A stretch of DNA of 60,746 nucleotides from Pontibacillus marinus BH030004 = DSM 16465. GTDB lineage: Bacteria; Bacillota; Bacilli; Bacillales; BH030062. Shown here in pieces: positions 26,330-37,360 of this stretch. A program made the position numbers and the translations under genes. Under the pieces are notes generated by a model. The model was not told the DNA's origin. It made no database searches and was given only the letters and a program-made list of their open reading frames with translations. Every line of letters starts with the position of its first letter. The first letter of the stretch is position 1. The stretch lies in NCBI RefSeq assembly GCF_000425225.1, contig NZ_AULJ01000037.1, forward strand, positions 1 to 60,746, in the 5' to 3' direction.

Positions 26330-26707
26330 TTACCCACCTATTTCTTCATAGGTCGATTGCTTAATCCACTTATCTAATTTTGTTTTACTAAAATAGAACT
26401 TTCCATTGATTTGAACATACGGAATATAATCATAAGTGGGATATGAAGAACGCTTCATTCGTATTAACCTTTGAGAAACAATAATTTTATCAAGCTCTTT
26501 TGATGTTAGGCTTAAATAAGCAGCAGCTTCCTCAAGTGTCCATAATCCCTTTTCCATATTCAGAATGGAAGGTTTTGAGGGATCTTCTTCATGCTCAACA
26601 GCTTCCGCCTTGTTATCTACTTTTGCTACACCATGCAACTGAAACCCTAAATAAAAGATTGATATACATAATAATAAAATTGTTCCACTAATAAAGTGTT
26701 TAGCCAT
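26330..26707 (-). CDS. Membrane-anchored excisionase-type HTH protein
   Basis: A 125-residue protein. Residues 5-25 form one membrane helix (ISGTILLLCISIFYLGFQL). A charged linker leads to a helix-turn-helix (LWTLEEAAAYLSLTSKELDK) and wing (VQINGKFYFSKTKLDKWIK) of the MerR/excisionase-like fold. The frame ends at EEIGG, but the next frame continues without a stop for about 25 codons (GGHHGQVYLAEMNGERLRYL and a few more residues) down to 26250, with no start codon of its own. This could be a frameshifted C terminus. Function unknown; a membrane-tethered DNA-binding domain is the visible architecture. Confidence 0.7.
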   Translation of the reverse strand: MAKHFISGTILLLCISIFYLGFQLHGVAKVDNKAEAVEHEEDPSKPSILNMEKGLWTLEEAAAYLSLTSKELDKIIVSQRLIRMKRSSYPTYDYIPYVQINGKFYFSKTKLDKWIKQSTYEEIGG

Positions 26708-26885
26708 ATTCCCGCCGCCTTTTCTATTTTCTAATTTAAGTTGATTTGAGTATTTGTTAAATGTAACATATATCTTGAATTATCTGTAAATTTTATAAAG
26801 GAGGATTCACATGGGGGTTTTGAATTACTAATATCTGAAGTTACTCAATAGGCAAGCTAATTCATAACCTAAAGGAGTGCTTCAA

Positions 26886-27638
26886 ATGGAATGGACGCGT
26901 GAGTTTTACGGTAAGATGTTTAGTTGGGCTGAATCCGAAACAGTTGGCATCTTCAATGATTTAAGAGAAGATTTGGTAGATAAGCTTGAAGTTTATGGCG
27001 ACCAACCTATTGAACATATTTTAGAGTTAGGGGCTGGAAGTGGACAATTTGCAGTGGCTGCAGCCAAACGAGGATATAAAGTTACGGTTATTGAACTTGT
27101 CCCTAAAGCGATTAACCTCATGGAAAAACTTGCTTCTGAACATGGGGTAGAACAAAACCTCCATATTATATACGGAGACTTTTATAAGGTGGATATAGCA
27201 GGTCAGTTTGATGTGGTTTGCTATTGGGATGGTTTTGGAATCGGTTCAAATGAAGACCAACAGCGATTATTAAATCGTGTCTCCCAATGGTTGAAGTCTG
27301 ATGGTATGGCTTTAATCGATATCTATACACCTTGGTATTGGGCGAAAGTTGCTGGAGAGGAGATGGAGATCGGCCATATCGCCAGACGATATGACTTTGA
27401 CCCTGTGGGATGTAAAATGATCGATACTTGGTGGCAAAAGGGTGAGCCTGAAAGTAAAGTAACTCAATACCTTCGTTGTTACTCACCTGCTGATTTAAAC
27501 TTATTAATGAAAGAATCTGATTTACAATTAGATAGAATCAAAGCTGGTGGAGAGATGAATTATGAATCTAGAGAGTTTATCTCAGAAACCTCTTTAGAAC
27601 GCGCTATGTCTTATTTAGCAATATTGGTTAAATCGTAA
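26886..27638 (+). CDS. Class I SAM-dependent methyltransferase
   Basis: A 250-residue methyltransferase. Motif I is HILELGAGSGQFAVAAAKRG, the acidic end of strand 2 is VTVIELVPKA, and motif IV is DVVCYWDGFGIGSNEDQQRLL. The WDGFGIG active-site loop resembles small-molecule methyltransferases of the Methyltransf_25 group; the acceptor is unknown. I chose ATG 26886, with AAAGGAG nine bases upstream, over a GTG that abuts the RBS. It is monocistronic, with a terminator at 27645-27670. Confidence 0.85.
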   Translation: MEWTREFYGKMFSWAESETVGIFNDLREDLVDKLEVYGDQPIEHILELGAGSGQFAVAAAKRGYKVTVIELVPKAINLMEKLASEHGVEQNLHIIYGDFYKVDIAGQFDVVCYWDGFGIGSNEDQQRLLNRVSQWLKSDGMALIDIYTPWYWAKVAGEEMEIGHIARRYDFDPVGCKMIDTWWQKGEPESKVTQYLRCYSPADLNLLMKESDLQLDRIKAGGEMNYESREFISETSLERAMSYLAILVKS

Positions 27639-27644
27639 AGGAAA

Positions 27645-27670
27645 AGAAGGGGGATGGCCCCTTCTTTTTT
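27645..27670 (+). terminator. Terminator of the plus-strand methyltransferase gene
   Basis: GAAGGGG pairs with CCCCTTC across a 5-nt loop, followed by six T. Confidence 0.85.
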
Positions 27671-27705
27671 CAGGCTAATTATTCTATGTATTTGTTTAGT
27701 AAGTC

Positions 27706-27876
27706 TTATTGATTTTTTTCATCTGTTTTCTTTTTTGCAATCCAAAACGCCAAGATCATTAGAGGAATTGCAATAATCCACGGAATATTAATATGACTTT
27801 GTGTAATGATAGCTAATAAAAATAAAAGCGCAAAAGCTACAATTATGTATAAACAACCTCTTCCAAACGTCTCCAC
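27706..27876 (-). CDS. Small two-helix membrane protein
   Basis: A 56-residue ORF starting with GTG behind GGAGGGAG. It encodes two hydrophobic segments (LYIIVAFALLFLLAII and PWIIAIPLMILAFWIA) joined by a short polar turn (TQSHIN), and ends in a basic-acidic tail (KKKTDEKNQ). No family was recognised. The good RBS and clean helical-hairpin pattern argue that it is real. Promoter and partner unknown. Confidence 0.6.
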   Translation of the reverse strand: METFGRGCLYIIVAFALLFLLAIITQSHINIPWIIAIPLMILAFWIAKKKTDEKNQ

Positions 27877-28021
27877 CTAACTCCCTCCTATCTATAAAAA
27901 CCTCCGTTAAGAACCATTCTATAATAATAGTTATATTTTGGTAATCTCGTACACATGTATGTTGATTTTACTTTTACTAAATAAATTTTATTATTTAACC
28001 TTAAATACAGCAGCTTTTTCA

Positions 28022-28090
28022 GGTGCCTGACCCCCACTGCTTTAACGCATTACTACAGCGGGGGTCAGGCACCAAAAAAGGCACCAAAAA
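28022..28090. repeat. Hairpin repeat copy 6, variant
   Basis: GGTGCCTGACCCCC and GGGGGTCAGGCACC form a 14-bp perfect inverted repeat with a 24-nt inner segment. GGCACC recurs once more just after, followed by A-rich sequence. Outer tips (GTGCCTG/CAGGCAC) match copies 1-4; the rest differs. Located after mccB on the minus strand, where the T-rich complement could support termination. Confidence 0.8.
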
Positions 28091-28106
28091 AAGGCTAGCT
28101 TGATAG

Positions 28107-29243
28107 CTAACCTCTTAATGCTTGTGCGAAGTCTTCTTTTAGGTCTTCGATATCTTCAAGTCCAATGGAGACGCGGACAAGTCCATCTGTGATGCCTAGT
28201 TCTGCTCGGCGTTCTTTTGGTATGGAGGCGTGAGTCATTTTAGCAGGTACAGAAATTAAACTTTCTACCGCTCCTAGACTCTCAGCTAACGTAAAGTAGC
28301 GTAAGTTTCGCAGGAGCTTATCAGCATTTTCTGAGCTTCCTACGTCAAATGAAATCATTCCGCCTCCACCACGTGCTTGTTTTGCGTGTACATCATGACC
28401 ACCATGCGATTCAAGGCCTGGATAATAGATATTGGATACTTCAGGATGCTCTTGTAAGAAGGATACGAACTCTCTTGTATTGGATTCGATCTCTTCCATG
28501 CGAATCCCTAATGTTTTAATACCGCGCATTAATAACCAAGAATCCTGTGGTCCAAGCACGGCTCCAGAAGAATTTAGCACAAAGTGAAGCTCTTCTGCTA
28601 GTTGCTGAGAATTTACCACAACTAATCCAGCAACAACATCACTATGGCCACCAAGGTATTTTGTAGCACTGTGTAACACGATATCTGCTCCCTGATCGAT
28701 TGGGTTTTGCCAATACGGTGTACTGAATGTGTTGTCTACGATAAAGGTAAGATTATGCTCTTGTGCTAGTTCAGAAACAGCCTGAAGATCTGTAATTTTT
28801 AATAATGGATTTGTCGGCGTTTCTACATAAACTGCTTTTGTATTCGATTGAATTGCGCTTTTTACATTCTGAACATCTGATGTATCTACAAAAGAAACCT
28901 CAATGTTAAAACGATTCAAGACTTTGGAAAGTAAGCGATACGTTCCACCATACACATCATCTGTGAAAATAATATGGTCGCCGCTCTTGAACATCATTAA
29001 AACGGAATTAATGGCAGCCATTCCGGAAGCAAAAGCGAATCCAGCATGCCCACCTTCGATATCCTTAATTAATTCCTCAAGTGCAAAACGAGTTGGATTT
29101 CCAGTACGAGAATACTCATACCCTTTGTGCTGACCTACACCATCTTGTTTATACGTACTTACTTGGTAGATCGGTACTGAAACCGCACCAGTTTGCTCAT
29201 CACCGGTAATTCCACCATGTATTAGTTTTGTCTTCCGTCTCAT
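28107..29243 (-). CDS. mccB: Cystathionine gamma-lyase / homocysteine gamma-lyase MccB
   Basis: A 378-residue Cys/Met-metabolism PLP enzyme. It splits cystathionine to cysteine, completing reverse transsulfuration from homocysteine. The PLP lysine lies in VLHSATKYLGGHSDVVAG, substrate motifs in YEYSRTGNPTR and FASGMAAIN, and the C-terminal signature in TLAESLGAVESL. It cannot be cleanly separated from cystathionine gamma-synthase by motif, but pairing with mccA supports MccB. ATG 29243 has GAGGAGTG upstream, overlapping the mccA stop; the longer frame is not needed. Last gene of yrrT-luxS-mccA-mccB. Confidence 0.92.
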   Translation of the reverse strand: MRRKTKLIHGGITGDEQTGAVSVPIYQVSTYKQDGVGQHKGYEYSRTGNPTRFALEELIKDIEGGHAGFAFASGMAAINSVLMMFKSGDHIIFTDDVYGGTYRLLSKVLNRFNIEVSFVDTSDVQNVKSAIQSNTKAVYVETPTNPLLKITDLQAVSELAQEHNLTFIVDNTFSTPYWQNPIDQGADIVLHSATKYLGGHSDVVAGLVVVNSQQLAEELHFVLNSSGAVLGPQDSWLLMRGIKTLGIRMEEIESNTREFVSFLQEHPEVSNIYYPGLESHGGHDVHAKQARGGGGMISFDVGSSENADKLLRNLRYFTLAESLGAVESLISVPAKMTHASIPKERRAELGITDGLVRVSIGLEDIEDLKEDFAQALRG

Positions 29244-29247
29244 ATCA

Positions 29248-30165
29248 TCACTCCTCATATATCCCTGTACTTAAATAACGTTCACTGCTATCTGGAAAGA
29301 CGGTTACGATATTGGTTCCTGGCTTTGCATGTTGAGCTTCCTTTAGAGCTGCTACAAAAGCAGAACCAGAGGAGCTCGCTACGAGTAATCCTTCTTTTCT
29401 TGTAAGTTCTTTTACAGCACGAAAAGCATCATCATCTGAAATCGTATGAATGGCGTCAAAGTGATCGGGTTCCATATAACTCGGTAAAAATTCCATCCCG
29501 ATTCCTTCTGTTCGGTGTGGACCGGGTTCACCACCATTTAAAATGGAGCCTTCAGGTTCGACGATAACCGTTTTTGTAGAAATGTTTTGTTCCTTAAGAT
29601 AGCGTGCGGTTCCAGCAAATGTTCCACCTGTACCGCCACCCGCTACAAAAACATCAATACTTCCATCCAGTGCTTCATAGATTTCTGGTCCAAGCGTTTC
29701 ATAATACGCTAAAGGGTTTGCATCATTATTAAATTGCTGTGGGCAATACGCATTTGGTGTGTTTTCCGTTATTTGCTTTGCTTTATCTATAGCACCCTTC
29801 ATCCCCAGTTCAGTTGGGGTATTAATCACTTCAGCTCCAAGAGCGCGCATTAATGTTTGTTTTTCTACACTGAACTTTTTGGGAGTAACAAATATTATTT
29901 GAAACCCTCTTCCAATTGCAGCAAGCGCTAGACCAATACCTGTATTTCCTGCTGTTGGTTCAACGATTGTTCCACCACGCTTTAATTTCCCGATTTCTAA
30001 CGCATGATCAATCATTTTTTGTCCCAGTCGATCTTTAATACTACCTCCGGGGTTAAAGTACTCAAGTTTAGCAAAAATACGAACCCCCTCAGGGATGTCG
30101 ACATTGGTCAACTCAATGAGAGGGGTTTTGCCAATCAATTCTTGAACGCTTTTTACATAGTTCAT
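29248..30165 (-). CDS. mccA: Cystathionine beta-synthase MccA (CysK-like)
   Basis: A 305-residue fold-type II PLP enzyme. B. subtilis MccA condenses homocysteine with O-acetylserine to cystathionine. The PLP lysine is Lys44 in NPGGSIKDRLGQKM, the Asn-loop is VEPTAGNTGIGLALAA, and the phosphate cradle is FVAGGGTGGTFAGTARYL. It lacks the regulatory CBS domain of eukaryotic enzymes. It is positioned between luxS, which generates homocysteine, and mccB, which consumes cystathionine. Confidence 0.92.
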   Translation of the reverse strand: MNYVKSVQELIGKTPLIELTNVDIPEGVRIFAKLEYFNPGGSIKDRLGQKMIDHALEIGKLKRGGTIVEPTAGNTGIGLALAAIGRGFQIIFVTPKKFSVEKQTLMRALGAEVINTPTELGMKGAIDKAKQITENTPNAYCPQQFNNDANPLAYYETLGPEIYEALDGSIDVFVAGGGTGGTFAGTARYLKEQNISTKTVIVEPEGSILNGGEPGPHRTEGIGMEFLPSYMEPDHFDAIHTISDDDAFRAVKELTRKEGLLVASSSGSAFVAALKEAQHAKPGTNIVTVFPDSSERYLSTGIYEE

Positions 30166-30177
30166 CGAACAAGCTCC

Positions 30178-30648
30178 TCACTTTTCGTCTGCAAAAACTT
30201 GTGTCCACTCGTTACGTTTATCAAGCATATCTTGAGCTAGCGCTTTTGCTCCTTCAAGACTGTGACTTGCTGCAAAACCGCACTGAACTTCGTTGCAGGC
30301 TGGAACTTCTGTTGCCTGGAGAACATCTTTAAGTGTGCTCTCAATTACACTCAAGATATTTTCGTAGCTATCGTCATTTAAAAGTGCAATATAAAACCCT
30401 GTCTGACATCCCATCGGTCCAATATCCAAAATGTGATCGTGATGGTTTCGACTGAACTCTGCCATCATGTGCTCCAAAGAGTGAAGAGATGGCATATCCA
30501 TGTGCTCTTTATTTGGTTGCTTAATTCGGAAATCGTACTTATAAATCTTATCTCCACTAGGTCCTTCTGTAATTCCAACTAGTCGGACATAAGGTGCGGC
30601 AACTTTCGTGTGATCAAGGTTGAAACTTTCCACATTCATTTTTGGCAT
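30178..30648 (-). CDS. luxS: S-ribosylhomocysteine lyase LuxS
   Basis: A 156-residue LuxS, which cleaves S-ribosylhomocysteine to homocysteine and the autoinducer-2 precursor DPD. Metal ligands His56 and His60 are in [11 protein letters not shown] with Glu59, the reactive Cys81 in [10 protein letters not shown], and Cys123 in [12 protein letters not shown]. It lies inside the transsulfuration operon instead of standing alone as in B. subtilis. RBS and spacing (13 bases before the mccA start) support co-transcription. Confidence 0.97.
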   Translation of the reverse strand: MPKMNVESFNLDHTKVAAPYVRLVGITEGPSGDKIYKYDFRIKQPNKEHMDMPSLHSLEHMMAEFSRNHHDHILDIGPMGCQTGFYIALLNDDSYENILSVIESTLKDVLQATEVPACNEVQCGFAASHSLEGAKALAQDMLDKRNEWTQVFADEK

Positions 30649-30690
30649 TCTCTAACCTCTCCCTTTTCATTTAATTGGTTTACTCTATAT

Positions 30691-31332
30691 CTATTTTCGT
30701 GTTGCAGTCATAACCCACACGTATTTGTTTTTTTGTTCAAACTTCACTTCAAAGTCATGTTTTTCGCAAATCGATTGTAGTGTGCTGATTTCGGAGTAAT
30801 GCTCTTCTGTTAAATCATCGGCAAGATTGTGGTGATAAGAGGCAATCGCAGTCTCAATCATTTTTCGTTTTGCTTTCTGATCTTCAAAGGATGTATCAGC
30901 AAAAACGATCACACCGTCCTCTGGCAAAAGTTCACGATATTGTTTAATCGCGACTTCCTTCTCTTCATCTGTTAAATGATGAAAAGCATAAGAACTTACG
31001 ACGGATTGAATTGGGGTATCAGGTAATTTGAAATGAATGAAATCTCCGTCCTGAATCTTAGCTTCAGGTACCTTCAACTGCCCGATTTTCAGCATTTCCA
31101 TAGACGGTTCAACACCGAATACGTTGTAGCCTTTATTTATAAGTTTCCGTGTTAGATTTCCAGTCCCAACACCAAACTCGATGACATTTGGACCTACTGT
31201 ATGTTCAACAACAGAATCTAATATATGGTCATAGTTCTCGAATACTTCACGATATTCTATATCTTCACCAGAGACAGTTTTGTCGTAAGATTTAGCCCAG
31301 CCATCAAATAGGTCAACAAATTCCCTACCCAT
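30691..31332 (-). CDS. yrrT: YrrT-type SAM-dependent methyltransferase
   Basis: A 213-residue methyltransferase similar to B. subtilis YrrT, first gene of the mtnN-mccAB operon there. Motif I is VIEFGVGTGNLTRKLINKGY, the Asp/Glu end of strand 2 is VFGVEPSMEMLKIG, and motif IV is VVSSYAFHHLTDEEK. It is thought to generate S-adenosylhomocysteine that feeds the pathway; the acceptor is not known. First gene here too, followed by luxS after 42 bases. Confidence 0.9.
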   Translation of the reverse strand: MGREFVDLFDGWAKSYDKTVSGEDIEYREVFENYDHILDSVVEHTVGPNVIEFGVGTGNLTRKLINKGYNVFGVEPSMEMLKIGQLKVPEAKIQDGDFIHFKLPDTPIQSVVSSYAFHHLTDEEKEVAIKQYRELLPEDGVIVFADTSFEDQKAKRKMIETAIASYHHNLADDLTEEHYSEISTLQSICEKHDFEVKFEQKNKYVWVMTATRK

Positions 31333-31407
31333 GTCTCCACCTCATTTGATTTGGTTTTATTTTTGACAATCCCTATAAGTTTACTATGTTTTAAAGGATT
31401 AAGATGA

Positions 31408-31416
31408 GTATAGCAT
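31408..31416 (-). promoter_or_regulatory. Candidate extended -10 of the yrrT operon
   Basis: The minus strand reads TGCTATACT, an extended -10 hexamer, about 76 bases upstream of yrrT. No good -35 is visible. B. subtilis controls the homologous operon by CymR; I could not identify a CymR site with confidence. Confidence 0.4.
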
Positions 31417-31475
31417 AATTTTTTATGGAACGTAAATGGGCAAGGGCCTAAATTGGAGGTATTGATTACCTCTTT

Positions 31476-31755
31476 ATGAGCGAGATGCGATAGATTTGAG
31501 CGGAGTTTTTTTATTATGAGCGATGCGGGCTAGGTATGAGCGGCTATCCTTTTTTATGATCGATCTGTAAGCTTTATGAGCGGAGTCTCCTGTTTATGAG
31601 CGATGCGAATAAAATATGAGCTTCAGGCGATCTTCATGTGATTGCAGGCGCTCTCATTTCATTTTCGGGCGACACTTGTTGAATTGCGGGCGATAGCTAG
31701 TGAGATTCAGGCGATTTATTCTTATTTGCAAGCGATAATCAAATTTTTCAGGCGG
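31476..31755. repeat. Periodic degenerate repeat array (20 bp, then 21 bp)
   Basis: Eight units begin with ATGAGCG or a close variant at 31476, 31496, 31516, 31536, 31556, 31576, 31596 and 31616, exactly 20 bases apart. From 31624 a second core, CAGGCGA/CGGGCGA, recurs at 31645, 31666, 31687, 31708, 31729 and about 31749, 21 bases apart. Only the 5-7-nt cores are shared; the 13-14 bases between them differ in every unit. No ORF runs through. It fills the gap between yrrT (divergent upstream side) and the camS terminator. Confidence 0.85.
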
Positions 31756-31783
31756 TCCGCCTAACAATAGCATCAGAACATAC

Positions 31784-31819
31784 AAAAACCCCCTCTCAGC
31801 TTATTAGCAAAGAGGAGGT
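31784..31819 (-). terminator. camS terminator
   Basis: On the minus strand ACCTCCTCT pairs with AGAGGGGGT (one G-T pair) across a 14-nt loop, followed by TTTTG. It closes the pcrB-pcrA-ligA-camS operon. Confidence 0.8.
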
Positions 31820-31824
31820 TCTAG

Positions 31825-33021
31825 TTATTGCCCGTAAATGTGGACGGTTGGTTTTTCATCACCTGGTTCTCGGAAGATCAGGCTTTCCTGTCCATTGTGG
31901 GATTCGATATTCACTTCTAAGGCAAAGTAGGTCGGAAATTTCTCAACAATAAGGGAATACACATATTGGGAGATTCCAATCACTTCAGTTTTTCCTTTAA
32001 ACTCGATTGGGATATCAATCGTGAGTTTGGCGAGTTCATCGTCCTTATAAAACCCTTTTCCTACAACACCAATGTAGTTCGGGAAGTATTCTGCAATTTT
32101 AGCTTGAAAATCTGCAATCAATTCTGAGTCATCACGATGCTCTTCTTTTGCTTCATCTGAAGGGAAAAGGACATAGTCTTCCTGAATTGGCTGCCATTCT
32201 TTAATCGTCATATCGCTGCCCTTGACAGTTGTCTTCGTCATGAAATTACCAGGGACCATAGAGCCGCGCTCCTCTTGGCGATACAATGCAATCATAATAG
32301 GGACGTCGGTTAACGCTTCTATTTTGCGAATACGTTCAAGAACGGTTTGTGCCAACTGCTTCCCTTGTTTTAGTGATTCTTCACGACTTATTTGTTCATA
32401 ATGATAAGCACCGTATTTAACTGGCTGAAAGCGATACGTCGAACGTAAAGCTAGCCCTATCGAAATGCCTTCAACCTCAACGGTTCCGTCTTCATTTTTC
32501 TGAAGGAAGTTATGCTCAAGAATGTGGGAGAGATAGCGAGGGCGATCTCGGTAATCTTCCTCTGTAGCGTCATCCTTAAGGGAAGGATTTAACCCCCTTT
32601 GTAATTCTTCTGCAGATAACTCTTGGCTTGCTCCTTCTAATAACTCATTCACTTGTTGTTGCGTTAATTTGCGCTCCAACCAATCATAGAGCATATCTTC
32701 TGTCAGATACTGACCTTCCTGAAAGAAGTAATCTTCAGGGTCAAATACATCTTTGGAATGACGTCTTAAACCAATTTCCATCTCTTCAATATCAAGGCGA
32801 TTTGCAACTTGGTTCATGAGCACACCCCTGGCTTTACCAGGCTTGTATTTTTCTAATGGGCGGTAATAATCCTTTGATATGCTGTACTTCGCCACAATCG
32901 CCTTTTCTCGTTTATCATTCTTTTGATTTTCCTGTATGACTTCCTCTTGCTCGTCATAATCGGGAGCACATCCTGTTACCAACAGGAATAAGCTTAACAA
33001 AATAAATGCGACCCGCTTCAT
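31825..33021 (-). CDS. camS: CamS family lipoprotein
   Basis: A 398-residue lipoprotein of the CamS (YerH) family, named for the staphylococcal lipoprotein whose signal peptide yields the cAM373 pheromone. The signal peptide has the lipobox LLVTGC, so Cys18 becomes lipid-anchored to the outer face of the membrane. The mature part has an acidic linker and a repeated domain (YRFQPVKYGAYHYEQIS onward). The function of the mature protein is not established. The ATG at 33021 is chosen because an upstream GTG gives an extra GT before the basic N-region. It follows ligA as in B. subtilis. Confidence 0.92.
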   Translation of the reverse strand: MKRVAFILLSLFLLVTGCAPDYDEQEEVIQENQKNDKREKAIVAKYSISKDYYRPLEKYKPGKARGVLMNQVANRLDIEEMEIGLRRHSKDVFDPEDYFFQEGQYLTEDMLYDWLERKLTQQQVNELLEGASQELSAEELQRGLNPSLKDDATEEDYRDRPRYLSHILEHNFLQKNEDGTVEVEGISIGLALRSTYRFQPVKYGAYHYEQISREESLKQGKQLAQTVLERIRKIEALTDVPIMIALYRQEERGSMVPGNFMTKTTVKGSDMTIKEWQPIQEDYVLFPSDEAKEEHRDDSELIADFQAKIAEYFPNYIGVVGKGFYKDDELAKLTIDIPIEFKGKTEVIGISQYVYSLIVEKFPTYFALEVNIESHNGQESLIFREPGDEKPTVHIYGQ

Positions 33022-33035
33022 GGTCCCCACTCTCC

Positions 33036-35039
<2,004 letters not shown>

Positions 35040-35059
35040 CTATTCACTCACCTCAAGGT

Positions 35060-37345
35060 TTACCCTTTCGTAATTGGGGCAAATTTCGCTAGGACACGTT
35101 TGATTCCGGTTGGCGCTGGAAAGGCGATATCTAACTCCATAGAGTCTCCAGATCCTTGTACTTTCACAACGGTACCTTCTCCCCATTTTTTATGGGAAAC
35201 TTTATCACCCGTTGCCCAAGAGACACTCTCTCCACCAGTAGATGGCTTCTTGTTCATCGTTGCTTTACGTTTAGGCTGCTGTTTCGCTTTTGGTGCCTGG
35301 TTCATGCCACCGTTCAGACCGCCACCTGACATAGAATTGAATCCTTTTGGGGCTGGGTCGCTGAAACCTCCTCCACCAAATGGAGACGAGCCAGCTGATT
35401 CATCTCTTCCTTCAATCAGATCCGCTGGAATTTCATCAATAAAACGACTGATTGGGTTCATATTCGTCTTACCAAATAGCGTGCGCATTTTCGCATGAGT
35501 TAAAAACAGTTGTTTCTCAGCGCGCGTAATGCCTACATAAGCCAAACGGCGTTCCTCTTCCATTTCCTCTTCGTCCATTATTGAACGACTATGAGGGAAG
35601 ACGTTTTCCTCCATACCAATTAGGAATACGATTGGGAACTCAAGACCTTTTGCAGAGTGAAGCGTCATGAGTGTTACTTTGTTATCAGCAAATGGGTCAT
35701 CGTCCACTTTATCGATATCTGCAATAAGGGCTAAGTCTGTTAGAAATGCAATTAAACTCTTGTCCTCGTTATTCTTCTCAAAGTCCTGTGCAACAGACAA
35801 GAACTCGTTAATGTTTTCAAGACGGCTTTGAGCTTCAAGAGACTTTTCATTTTTTAGCATCTCTTCATAACCGGTTTTCTTTAAAACATCTTCGACTAGA
35901 TCTGTAGCCGAAAGAAAGTCCTGTTGTTGGTGCCAGTTCTTAACCATGGAGCCAAACTCTTTTAATGCATTCGTCGCCTTTTTGCTCAGACCAACGAATT
36001 CAACTTCTCCTACGGCTTCGTACATCGATAAGTCATTTTGCGCCGCGTACATTTGCAAGTTTTCTAAAGAAGTTTTTCCAATGCCTCTCTTCGGTTCATT
36101 GACAATACGAGAGAAGGAAATATCATCATTCGGATTCGAAACTAGACGAAGGTAAGCTAGAATGTCCTTAATCTCTTTACGATCGTAGAACTTCGTGCCT
36201 CCGATTATCTGATAAGGTACGTTTGCTTTTACAAACGTTTCCTCAATCGTACGAGACTGCGCATTCGTACGATATAAAATTGCTACATCTTTGTATTTAT
36301 AATCGCCTGAGCGGATATATTCTTCTGTTTTATTCACTACATAAAGAGCTTCATCACGCTCGGTTGGGGCCTGATAGTATTGAATGTTTTCACCATCATC
36401 ATTATCCGTCCAAAGATTTTTCGGCTTACGACCAGAGTTTTGTTGAATAACCTCGTTCGCTGCATTAAGGATGCTTTTCGTTGAGCGATAGTTCTGCTCA
36501 AGCATAATAACCTTAGCGTTGGGATAGTCACTTTCAAAGGATAGAATATTTGCGATATCCGCTCCACGCCAACGATAAATAGACTGGTCAGAGTCACCAA
36601 CAACACACAAGTTTTGAAAACGATCTGCTAAAAGTTTTACTAGTTGATACTGTGCGTGGTTTGTATCTTGGTACTCATCAACGTGAATGTATTGAAAGCG
36701 ACGTTGGTAGTATTCCAAAACCTCTGGAACACGATCGAATAACGTAAGCGTCTGCATGATGAGATCATCAAAGTCGAGTGATTGGTTTTTGCGAAGTGTT
36801 TTTTGATACTTCTCATAAACTTTACCCGTTTGCTGATCGTAGTAGCTTCCAACGGTCTTATTGTAATCTTCAGCTGTTTTTAATTCGTTTTTGGCACTAC
36901 TGATTGTACCCAGCATTGCGCGTGGATCAAACTTTTTAGGATCGAGGTTTAAGTCTTTAAGGACCTGCTTAATGACGGAAAGCTGATCAGTCGTATCGAG
37001 AATAGAAAAGTTACGATCAATCCCAATACGATCAATATCTCGACGTAAAATGCGTACGCACATGGAGTGGAAAGTCGAGATCCACATTTCATTTGCGTCA
37101 GGTCCTACGATATCTGCAACACGTTCTTTCATCTCACGGGCTGCTTTGTTCGTGAAGGTAATGGCGAGTACATTTCGTGGAGATACGTCTTTTTCACCGA
37201 GAAGATACGCAATACGATGAGTCAGAACGCGTGTCTTACCACTCCCGGCGCCTGCCATAATTAGGAGAGGACCTTCTGTTTTCTTTACGGCTTCCTGCTG
37301 TTCTTTATTCAAACCACTAAGTAAATCATTTTGTAACGGGTTCAA
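35060..37345 (-). CDS. pcrA: ATP-dependent DNA helicase PcrA
   Basis: A 761-residue UvrD/Rep-type superfamily 1 3'-5' helicase, essential in Bacillus for managing transcription-replication conflicts. Motifs: Q-motif LNKEQQEAV, Walker [16 protein letters not shown], Ia [13 protein letters not shown], Walker [73 protein letters not shown]. The C-terminal ~100 residues hold a Gly/Lys-rich linker and the Tudor-like RNA polymerase-binding domain ([14 protein letters not shown]). TTG 37345 is preferred: AAGGAAGG is six or more bases upstream and the protein then begins MNPLQNDLL, as in relatives. Confidence 0.97.
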   Translation of the reverse strand: MNPLQNDLLSGLNKEQQEAVKKTEGPLLIMAGAGSGKTRVLTHRIAYLLGEKDVSPRNVLAITFTNKAAREMKERVADIVGPDANEMWISTFHSMCVRILRRDIDRIGIDRNFSILDTTDQLSVIKQVLKDLNLDPKKFDPRAMLGTISSAKNELKTAEDYNKTVGSYYDQQTGKVYEKYQKTLRKNQSLDFDDLIMQTLTLFDRVPEVLEYYQRRFQYIHVDEYQDTNHAQYQLVKLLADRFQNLCVVGDSDQSIYRWRGADIANILSFESDYPNAKVIMLEQNYRSTKSILNAANEVIQQNSGRKPKNLWTDNDDGENIQYYQAPTERDEALYVVNKTEEYIRSGDYKYKDVAILYRTNAQSRTIEETFVKANVPYQIIGGTKFYDRKEIKDILAYLRLVSNPNDDISFSRIVNEPKRGIGKTSLENLQMYAAQNDLSMYEAVGEVEFVGLSKKATNALKEFGSMVKNWHQQQDFLSATDLVEDVLKKTGYEEMLKNEKSLEAQSRLENINEFLSVAQDFEKNNEDKSLIAFLTDLALIADIDKVDDDPFADNKVTLMTLHSAKGLEFPIVFLIGMEENVFPHSRSIMDEEEMEEERRLAYVGITRAEKQLFLTHAKMRTLFGKTNMNPISRFIDEIPADLIEGRDESAGSSPFGGGGFSDPAPKGFNSMSGGGLNGGMNQAPKAKQQPKRKATMNKKPSTGGESVSWATGDKVSHKKWGEGTVVKVQGSGDSMELDIAFPAPTGIKRVLAKFAPITKG

Positions 37346-37360
37346 GGGAAACACCTTCCT

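Noticed and set aside
31476-31755. CRISPR array at the 20/21-bp repeats
   Set aside because: The conserved part is only 5-7 nt, no full-length direct repeat exists, and no cas genes are nearby.
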